Shown here in pieces: positions 57,972 to 64,000 of a DNA stretch of 64,000 nt. The translations under genes and the position numbers were made by a program. Under the pieces are notes generated by a model. The model was given only the letters and a program-made list of their open reading frames with translations, ran no database searches and was not told where the DNA came from. The stretch is from Sphingomonas sp. RIT328 (GTDB lineage: Bacteria; Pseudomonadota; Alphaproteobacteria; Sphingomonadales; Sphingomonadaceae): positions 54,129-118,128 of the forward strand of contig NZ_JFYV01000002.1 in assembly GCF_000632225.1 (NCBI RefSeq), in the 5' to 3' direction. Each line of letters starts with the position of its first letter. The first letter of the stretch is position 1.

Positions 57972-60900
57972 ATGGCTCATTCGGGTTTCGTACCGCTCCG
58001 TATCTTCTCGTCCTACACGATGCTCGACGGGGCGATCGATCCCAAGGCGATCGCCAAACAGGCCAAGGCGTTGCGCTTCCCCGCCGCCGGGCTGACCGAC
58101 CGCAACGGCCTGTATGCGGCGATGGCCTTTTCCGATGCGGCGAAGAAGGACGGCGTCCAGCCGGTGATCGGCACGATGCTGTGCGTCGCGCGGCCCGACA
58201 TGCCCGATGGCGTCGCCGCGCCGCTCGACTGGATCGCGCTCTATGCGCAGGACGCGCGCGGCTATGACAATCTGTGCGCCCTGGTCAGCCTCGCGCATCT
58301 CGAACGGCCGATCGAACTGCCCGCGCACGTCGACTTCGCCGCGCTGGAGGGGCGCACCGACGGGCTGATCGCGCTGACCGCGGGCGGCGAGGGCACGCTC
58401 GCGCGGCTGCTCCACGAGGATCAGCCCGATCGCGCCGCCGCCTGCCTCGACCGGCTGCAGGCGCTGTTCCCCGACCGCCTGTATATCGAGCTGGCGCGGC
58501 GCGGCGATCCGGTCGAGGAAGCGGCGGAGGCGGCACTGGTCGATCTCGCTTATGCGCGCGATCTGCCGCTGGTCGCGACCAATCCCTGCTGCTTTTCCGA
58601 CAGCGGCTTCCTCGACGCGCATGATGCGATGCTGTGCATCGCGCATTCGACCTATGTCGAAAGCGAGGATCGCGTCCGCTCCTGCCCCGACGCCTGGCTC
58701 AAGCCCGCCGAGATCATGCGCGAGACCTTCGCCGATCTGCCCGAGGCGATCGAGAACACGCTGGTGGTGGCGCAGCGCTGCGCGGTGATGGCGCCCTATC
58801 GCAAGCCGATCCTGCCCAGCCTTGCCGGCGATCGCGAGGGCGAGGCGGCGATGCTGCGCGCCGAGGCGGCGGCGGGGCTGGAGAAGCGGCTCGACCGGAT
58901 CGAACAGCTCGGCACCCAGCCGGACGATCCCAATTGGCGCGACGCCTATCGCCAGCGGCTCGCCTTCGAAGTCGACGTCATCGTCCAGATGGGCTTCCCC
59001 GGCTATTTCCTGATCGTCGGCGACTTCATCAAATGGGCGAAGGATCACGATATTCCGGTCGGGCCGGGGCGCGGATCGGGCGCCGGTTCGGTGGTCGCCT
59101 GGGCGCTGACCATCACCGATCTCGATCCGATGAAGCTCGGGCTGCTGTTCGAACGCTTCCTCAATCCCGAGCGCGTGTCGATGCCCGACTTCGACATCGA
59201 CTTCTGCGAAACGCGGCGCGGCGAGGTGATCCGCTACGTGCAGGAGAAATACGGCCGCGATCAGGTCGCGCAGATCATCACCTTCGGAAAGCTCAAGGCG
59301 CGCGCGGTGCTCAAGGACACCGGCCGCGTGCTCCAGATGAGCTACGGCCAGGTCGACCGGCTCGCCAAGCTCGTCCCCAACCATCCGACCGATCCGTGGG
59401 ACCTCAAGCGCGCGCTCAACGGCGTGCCCGAGTTGGCGAAGGAATATGCCAACGACAATCAGGTCCGCCGCCTGCTCGACCTCGCCACCAAATTGGAAGG
59501 CCTGCCGCGCCATTCGTCCACCCACGCCGCCGGCGTGGTGATCGGCGACCGGCCGCTCGCGCAGCTGGTGCCGCTGTACCGCGATCCGCGCTCCGACATG
59601 CCGGTGACGCAGTTCGACATGAAGTATGTCGAGGGCGCGGGGCTGGTGAAGTTCGACTTCCTCGGCCTCAAGACCCTGTCGGTGCTCAAGAAGGCGGTGC
59701 AGCTGCTCGCCAAGCGCGGCATCACCGTCGATCTTGATGCTTTGCTGTGGGACGACGAGGCGGTCTACAAATTGCTTCAGAAGGGCGACACGGTCGGCGT
59801 CTTCCAGCTCGAATCGGAAGGCATGCGCCGCACGCTCAGCGCGGTGCGCCCGACCAATTTCGGCGACATCATCGCGCTCGTCTCGCTCTACCGTCCCGGC
59901 CCGATGGACAATATCCCGAGCTTCGGCCGCCGCAAACAGGGCACCGAGCCGATCGTCTATCCGCACGACCTGCTCGAACCGATCCTCGCCGAGACCTATG
60001 GCATCTTCGTCTACCAGGAACAGGTGATGCAGGCGGCGCAGATCCTCGCCGGCTTCTCGCTCGGCGGCGCCGATCTGCTGCGCCGCGCGATGGGCAAGAA
60101 GATCAAGGCGGAGATGGACGCGCAGCGCGCGATCTTCGTCGAGGGCTGCGCCAAGGTGAACGGCATCCCCAAGGTCAAGGCCAACGAATTGTTCGACTTG
60201 ATCGACAAGTTCGCCGGCTATGGCTTCAACAAGAGCCACGCCGCCGCTTATGCGCTGCTCGCCTATCAGACCGCCTGGCTGAAGGCGCATCATCCGGAGG
60301 AATTCTACGCCGCGTCGATGTGCTATGACATGGCGCAGACCGACAAGCTCTGCATCTTCGTCGACGACATGCGCCGGCTGGGCGTGACGATCTGCGGGCC
60401 GGACATCAACAAGAGCGACGCCGAATTCGACGTCGAAGAGACCGAGGAGGGCGGTCTTGCCGTCCGCTACGCGCTCGCCGCGCTGAAGTCGGTGGGTGAG
60501 GGGGCGATGGAGAAGCTCGTCGCCGAGCGCAGCGCCAACGGGCCGTTCAAGAGCATCGACGATCTCGCCACCCGCGTCGACCCGCGCCTCATCAACAAGC
60601 GCCAGCTCGAAACGCTCGCGGCGAGCGGCACCTTCGACACGTTCGACGCCAATCGCGCCGGCATCCACGCCGTCGCCGAGACGATCCTCGCGGTCGCGGC
60701 GCGGACGCATGAGGGCAAGACGAGCGGCCAGCACGGCCTGTTCGCCAATGAGGAGGTGGCGGGCGACGCGATCAAGCTGCCCGCGGGCACGCGCTGGTCG
60801 ATGGCCGAGGCGATGGAGCAGGAGAAGGAGGCGTTCGGCTTCTATTTCTCGGCGCATCCGGTCGACCGGCATACCCATCTCGCCAAGATGCACGGCGCGC

Positions 60901-61472
60901 GCCAATATGTCGCGCTGACCGAGCTCAACATTCCCGAAGACGGCACGCGCGCCGGCGCGACGATGGCGGTGCTGGTCGAGGATGCGCGCTGGCGTACCTC
61001 GGCACGCGGCAAACGCTATATGATGGCGACCCTGTCCGATGCGAGCGGCCAGTTCGTCGCCACCTGTTTCGACGATTCGGTCGCCGCCGAACTCGAGGAG
61101 GCGGCGCGCTGCGGTGGTTGCGGGCTGATCACCGTCGAGCTCGACCGCCGGCCGGGTGAGGAGACGCCGCGCGTCTCGGTCAAGCGCATCCAGCCGTTCG
61201 AGGGACTCGCATCGATCGCGCGCTTCACGATCGCCGCCAAGGTCGCGGATGCCGCCGCCTTCGCCGCACTGTCGGCGCTGCTCGCGCAGCATCGCGGCGC
61301 GCGGGGCGAAGTGCGCGCGCGTATCCCGGTCGAGGGTGGCGAGGAAGCGGTAGTCTTGCTCGGCCGCGACTTCCTGCTCGACATGGAATTGGTCGAGACG
61401 ATCCAGGCGATCCCCGGCATCAGCGACGTCGCGCTCGATCGCGTCGCCTCGCAGCTGCGATCGGTGGGCTGA
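57972..61472 (+). CDS. dnaE: DNA polymerase III alpha subunit DnaE1
   Basis: This 1166-aa replicative polymerase begins with a PHP domain (FVPLRIFSSYTMLDGAIDPK, AAGLTDRNGLY), with metal-binding residues partly lost as in other proteobacterial DnaE. The palm holds PDFDIDF at 405-411 (D406, D408) and the third Asp D562 in KFDFLGLKTL, preceded by GPGRGSGAGSVVAW. C-terminal helix-hairpin-helix, OB-fold (TMAVLVEDARWRTSARGKRYMMATLSD) and tau-binding regions are complete. It carries out chromosome replication; DnaE2 at 73-3342 is its error-prone paralogue. Confidence 0.98.
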   Translation: MAHSGFVPLRIFSSYTMLDGAIDPKAIAKQAKALRFPAAGLTDRNGLYAAMAFSDAAKKDGVQPVIGTMLCVARPDMPDGVAAPLDWIALYAQDARGYDNLCALVSLAHLERPIELPAHVDFAALEGRTDGLIALTAGGEGTLARLLHEDQPDRAAACLDRLQALFPDRLYIELARRGDPVEEAAEAALVDLAYARDLPLVATNPCCFSDSGFLDAHDAMLCIAHSTYVESEDRVRSCPDAWLKPAEIMRETFADLPEAIENTLVVAQRCAVMAPYRKPILPSLAGDREGEAAMLRAEAAAGLEKRLDRIEQLGTQPDDPNWRDAYRQRLAFEVDVIVQMGFPGYFLIVGDFIKWAKDHDIPVGPGRGSGAGSVVAWALTITDLDPMKLGLLFERFLNPERVSMPDFDIDFCETRRGEVIRYVQEKYGRDQVAQIITFGKLKARAVLKDTGRVLQMSYGQVDRLAKLVPNHPTDPWDLKRALNGVPELAKEYANDNQVRRLLDLATKLEGLPRHSSTHAAGVVIGDRPLAQLVPLYRDPRSDMPVTQFDMKYVEGAGLVKFDFLGLKTLSVLKKAVQLLAKRGITVDLDALLWDDEAVYKLLQKGDTVGVFQLESEGMRRTLSAVRPTNFGDIIALVSLYRPGPMDNIPSFGRRKQGTEPIVYPHDLLEPILAETYGIFVYQEQVMQAAQILAGFSLGGADLLRRAMGKKIKAEMDAQRAIFVEGCAKVNGIPKVKANELFDLIDKFAGYGFNKSHAAAYALLAYQTAWLKAHHPEEFYAASMCYDMAQTDKLCIFVDDMRRLGVTICGPDINKSDAEFDVEETEEGGLAVRYALAALKSVGEGAMEKLVAERSANGPFKSIDDLATRVDPRLINKRQLETLAASGTFDTFDANRAGIHAVAETILAVAARTHEGKTSGQHGLFANEEVAGDAIKLPAGTRWSMAEAMEQEKEAFGFYFSAHPVDRHTHLAKMHGARQYVALTELNIPEDGTRAGATMAVLVEDARWRTSARGKRYMMATLSDASGQFVATCFDDSVAAELEEAARCGGCGLITVELDRRPGEETPRVSVKRIQPFEGLASIARFTIAAKVADAAAFAALSALLAQHRGARGEVRARIPVEGGEEAVVLLGRDFLLDMELVETIQAIPGISDVALDRVASQLRSVG

Positions 61473-61475
61473 GCG

Positions 61476-62003
61476 ATGCCGATCGATCCATCGCTCCCCT
61501 TCCACCCGGTGCGGATCGCGGTGCTCACCGTCTCCGATACGCGCGGCCTCGCCGAGGATCGCTCGGGCGATACGCTGGTCGCGCGGATCGCGGCGGCGGG
61601 GCATGTCCTCGCCGAGCGCATGCTGCTGCGCGATGACGTCGAGGCGATCGTCGCGCAGCTCGAATCATGGATCGACAAGCCCGCGATCGACTGCGTCGTC
61701 ACCACCGGCGGCACCGGCGTCACCGGCCGCGACGTCACGCCCGAGGCGGTCGAACGCGTTGCCACCAAGATGATCCCCGGCTTCGGCGAGCTGTTCCGCT
61801 GGCTGAGCTTCGCCAAGATCGGCACCAGCACCGTCCAGTCGCGCGCCTGCGCCTGCGTCGCGCGCGGGACCTATATCTTCGCGCTCCCCGGATCGACCGG
61901 GGCGGTGAAGGACGGCTGGGACGGCATCCTGCAGGACCAGCTCGATAGCCGCCACCGGCCGTGCAACTTCGTCGAGCTGATGCCGCGGCTGCTGGAACGC
62001 TGA
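61476..62003 (+). CDS. moaB: molybdenum cofactor biosynthesis protein MoaB/MogA
   Basis: This 175-aa MoCF-fold protein has the substrate motif TTGGTGVTGRDVTPEAV and IFALPGSTGAVKDGWDGIL with the DGW segment. MoaB/MogA proteins adenylate molybdopterin before metal insertion. It begins 3 bp after dnaE1. No other molybdenum gene is present, so MoaB versus MogA is a naming choice based on the short length. Confidence 0.92.
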   Translation: MPIDPSLPFHPVRIAVLTVSDTRGLAEDRSGDTLVARIAAAGHVLAERMLLRDDVEAIVAQLESWIDKPAIDCVVTTGGTGVTGRDVTPEAVERVATKMIPGFGELFRWLSFAKIGTSTVQSRACACVARGTYIFALPGSTGAVKDGWDGILQDQLDSRHRPCNFVELMPRLLER

Positions 62004-62016
62004 GCCGACCGTTGCG

Positions 62017-62355
62017 CTACGCGTCGGCCTGCATCACCGCCAGTTCGTGGCCGTCCGGATCGGCGAAGTGGAAGCGCCGGCCGCCGGGGAAGGCGAAGAT
62101 CGGCGCGGTGATCCGTCCGCCCGCCGCCTCGACCGCGGCAAGCGCGGCGGCGAGATCGTCGACGGCGATCACCGGCAGCGGCGCGGCGGTACGCTCGGCC
62201 GGATCGGCCTGTAGCCCGATATCGAAGCCGCCGGTGGTGGTGGCCGCATAGCTCGGCCCGAAGTCGCTGAACTGCCAGCCGAAGGCCGCCGCGTAAAAGG
62301 CCTTCGCCGGTCCGGCGTCGGCGACGGGCAGTTCGAGATAGGTCAGCTCCGCCAT
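62017..62355 (-). CDS. VOC-family (glyoxalase-like) protein
   Basis: This 112-aa single-domain vicinal oxygen chelate protein has LTYLELPVADAGPAKAFYAAAFGWQFSDFG at the N-terminus and RRFHFADPDGHELAVMQ at the C-terminus. Such proteins often act as glyoxalases, antibiotic-binding proteins or unknown; the substrate cannot be told. I chose ATG 62355 (MAELTYLELP); an upstream ATG adds five residues. Convergent with moaB. Confidence 0.85.
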   Translation of the reverse strand: MAELTYLELPVADAGPAKAFYAAAFGWQFSDFGPSYAATTTGGFDIGLQADPAERTAAPLPVIAVDDLAAALAAVEAAGGRITAPIFAFPGGRRFHFADPDGHELAVMQADA

Positions 62356-62409
62356 GAAATTCCACTCCAACGTTCTTGCTATGTTCCAGGCTAGGCGATA
62401 GGATGCGTC

Positions 62410-63489
62410 ATGGTCAAGCCGGTCGTCAGGCGTGCCGTCCGCGGCGCCACCGTCAACGGCGAAAGCCGCCGCTTCAACCTGCCGGAGCGCGAGGCGGACG
62501 GTGACTGGCTGGATGCGCAGGAGGCGATCGACGGGGCGCCGGCGGCGCTGCGCACCAGCGTGACCGTGGAACAGCCGCGCACGATCATCAGCCGCAACAG
62601 CTCGCCCGACGTCTTCTTCGATCGCTCGATCAATCCGTATCGCGGCTGCGAGCATGGCTGCATCTATTGCTTCGCGCGGCCGACGCATGCCTACCACGAC
62701 CTGTCGCCGGGGCTCGACTTCGAGTCCAAGCTGTTCGCCAAGCCGCAGGCGGCCGAGCTGCTGCGCGCCGAGCTGCGCAAGCCCGGCTATCAGGTCGCGC
62801 CGATCGCGCTCGGCACCAATACCGATCCCTATCAGCCGATCGAGCGCGACTGGCGGATCACGCGATCGATCGTCGCGCTGCTCGCCGAGACGCGGCATCC
62901 ACTGACCATCACCACCAAGTCCGATCGGGTGACGCGCGACATCGATCTGCTTGCCGGCATGGCGGCGGAGGGGCTGGCCGGAGTGGCGATGTCGATCACC
63001 TCGCTCGATGCGCGGATCGCCGCGACGCTTGAACCGCGCGCGCCGCATCCCGAACGGCGGCTGCGTGCGGTGCGGGCGCTCGCCGATGCGGGGGTGCCGG
63101 TCTATGTCTCGATCGCCCCGGTCATTCCGGGGATCACCGATCACGAGCTGGAACAGCTCGTCGCGCGCGCGGCGGCGGCAGGGGCGCGATCCTGTTTCTT
63201 CATCCCGGTGCGCCTGCCGCACGAGGTCGCGCCGCTGTTCCGCGCCTGGCTCGACGCGCATTTCCCCGATCGCGCCGGCAAGGTGATGGCGATCATCCGC
63301 GAGCTGCGCGGCGGCCGCGACAATGATCCCGACTTCTTCACCCGGATGCAGGGCAAGGGGCCCTGGGCGGAGCTGATGCGGACGCGGTTCCGCATCGCCT
63401 GTCGCAAGCACGGGCTCGGCGACCGCGGCGAGACGCTGCGGTGCGACCTGTTCCGTCCACCCGCCGGTCCGCAGGGTGAGCTGTTCTGA
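62410..63489 (+). CDS. PA0069-family radical SAM protein
   Basis: This 359-aa radical SAM enzyme has the CxxxCxxC cluster motif in NPYRGCEHGCIYCFARPTHAYHDLSPGLDFESKLF, then LGTNTDPYQPIERDWRITR and TITTKSDRVTRD, which define the SplB-related PA0069 family. The conserved LSPGLDFE segment and cysteines are intact. The reaction is not established for this subfamily; a repair role like spore-photoproduct lyase is only inference. It diverges from the VOC gene. Confidence 0.9.
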   Translation: MVKPVVRRAVRGATVNGESRRFNLPEREADGDWLDAQEAIDGAPAALRTSVTVEQPRTIISRNSSPDVFFDRSINPYRGCEHGCIYCFARPTHAYHDLSPGLDFESKLFAKPQAAELLRAELRKPGYQVAPIALGTNTDPYQPIERDWRITRSIVALLAETRHPLTITTKSDRVTRDIDLLAGMAAEGLAGVAMSITSLDARIAATLEPRAPHPERRLRAVRALADAGVPVYVSIAPVIPGITDHELEQLVARAAAAGARSCFFIPVRLPHEVAPLFRAWLDAHFPDRAGKVMAIIRELRGGRDNDPDFFTRMQGKGPWAELMRTRFRIACRKHGLGDRGETLRCDLFRPPAGPQGELF

Positions 63490-63493
63490 CAGC

Positions 63494-63510
63494 GTTAGCG
63501 CGGCGCTAAC
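63494..63510. terminator. short palindrome after the radical SAM gene
   Basis: GTTAGCGC-G-GCGCTAAC forms an 8-bp inverted repeat (usable as a 6-bp stem with a 5-base loop) 5 bp after the stop. No T-run follows, so termination is a guess; it could also be an operator of the next gene. Confidence 0.4.
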
Positions 63511-63534
63511 CGTCCGACGCTAGAGCCTTCGCCT

Positions 63535-64000
63535 ATGTCGCGGCGTTCCGTCTGGCTGATCCTGCTGCTCGCCGCGGTCGCGCTGCGCCTGCCCGATATC
63601 GGCAATCCGCTGATCGACGTCGACGAGCAGATGTATCTGCTGGTCGGCGAGCGGATGTGGGCGGGGGCGCTGCCCTATGTCGATATCTGGGACCGCAAGC
63701 CGATCGGGCTGTTCCTCATCGCCGCGGCGGCGAACGGCGTCGGCGAGCCGTGGGTGACCTATCACCTGCTCGCGCTGGCGGCGGCGGCGGCGACGGCGGG
63801 GATCATCGCCGGCTTCGCGCGGCGCCATGCCGGGCCGGCAGGCGCGCTTGCCGCGGGTTTGCTCTATCTGGTGTGGATCGCCTTGCTCGGCGGGCGGGGC
63901 GGCCAGTCGCCCGTCTTCTACAATCTGCTGATCGCCGGCGCGGCGTGGCTGGTCGCCGAGACGATCGCCGGCCGGCGGCGGGGCGGGGTGGCGGCGATGC
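63535..64000 (+). CDS. glycosyltransferase-like integral membrane protein, partial
   Basis: This reading frame begins at ATG 63535 and is cut by the window edge after 155 codons. The start MSRRSVWLILLLAAVALRLPDIGNPLIDVDEQMYLLVGERMWAG, with LIDVDEQMY and YVDIWDRKPIGLF, matches ArnT/dolichyl-phosphate-mannose mannosyltransferase-like GT-C proteins: an Asp-Glu in the first periplasmic loop followed by multiple hydrophobic segments. Donor and acceptor are unknown. It seems to be a separate gene from the radical SAM protein. Confidence 0.8.
   Translation, partial: MSRRSVWLILLLAAVALRLPDIGNPLIDVDEQMYLLVGERMWAGALPYVDIWDRKPIGLFLIAAAANGVGEPWVTYHLLALAAAAATAGIIAGFARRHAGPAGALAAGLLYLVWIALLGGRGGQSPVFYNLLIAGAAWLVAETIAGRRRGGVAAM

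Noticed and set aside
57291..61604. 1437-codon open frame on the minus strand that includes the HdeD-like gene in frame
   Set aside because: Only the last 193 codons are a real gene with its own ribosome-binding site; the rest is antisense to dnaE1.

Overview
The window looks like a chromosomal segment of a high-GC alphaproteobacterium of the Sphingomonadales, most likely Sphingomonas or a close relative. This rests on the gene families and their order: three TonB-dependent receptors (two of the large Xanthomonas/Caulobacter type), a flavin halogenase beside a receptor, a complete Entner-Doudoroff (ED) set, an imuA-imuB-dnaE2 mutagenesis cassette, an SOS box of the alphaproteobacterial type GTTC-N7-GTTC, and a B3 metallo-beta-lactamase carrying the rare active-site Glu. 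The species cannot be fixed from the sequence alone.

Layout. 1-5.9 kb: SOS-inducible translesion cassette imuA-imuB-dnaE2 (minus strand). 6.2-22.7 kb: starch/maltodextrin utilisation locus with a DUF6445-like protein, TonB receptor, tryptophan-halogenase-like flavoprotein, LacI-type regulator, periplasmic GH13 amylase, GH13 alpha-glucosidase, GH97 glucosidase, MFS sugar transporter and a second, convergent TonB receptor. 23.1 kb: tRNA-Lys(CTT). 23.3-29.0 kb: rod-shape operon mreB-mreC-mreD-mrdA-rodA, divergent from mutL (29.2-31.0 kb). 31.5-33.3 kb: rpsF-rpsR-rplI and an RcnB-like protein. 33.5-38.4 kb: fabD-fabG-acpP-fabF-mltG, with a GxxExxY nuclease-like gene between inverted repeats inserted between fabD and fabG. 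38.4-40.2 kb: B3 metallo-beta-lactamase divergent from an AmpR/GcvA-like LysR regulator. 40.2-46.1 kb: ED genes eda, glk, edd, pgl, zwf. 46.2-47.7 kb: argC, a short SH3 protein and a MarR regulator. 48.0-50.1 kb: secG and pyrG. 50.7-53.9 kb: hsp20 with a ROSE-like RNA thermometer, divergent from a third TonB receptor. 54.3-57.9 kb: lolC/E-lolD-GNAT-gpx and an HdeD-like membrane protein. 58.0-63.5 kb: dnaE1, moaB, a VOC protein and a PA0069-type radical SAM protein. A glycosyltransferase-like membrane protein runs off the right edge.

How the genes work together. The clearest system-level signal is regulatory. The palindrome ATACGTAT followed by G occurs at three places, each just upstream of a plausible -35/-10 pair with a 17-bp spacer: the TonB receptor (6965), the amylase operon next to the lacI gene (12668), and the pgl-edd-glk-eda operon 32 kb away (44506). 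I infer that one LacI-family regulator couples outer-membrane maltodextrin uptake, periplasmic and cytoplasmic depolymerisation, and glucose catabolism through the ED pathway.

Other points of interest are the GxxExxY cassette bounded by near-identical 28-bp inverted repeats inside the essential fatty-acid operon, the B3-E type beta-lactamase with its divergent regulator, the ROSE-like thermometer, and a candidate structured small RNA at about 54.1 kb. Most long reading frames opposite these genes are artefacts of high GC and were discarded.
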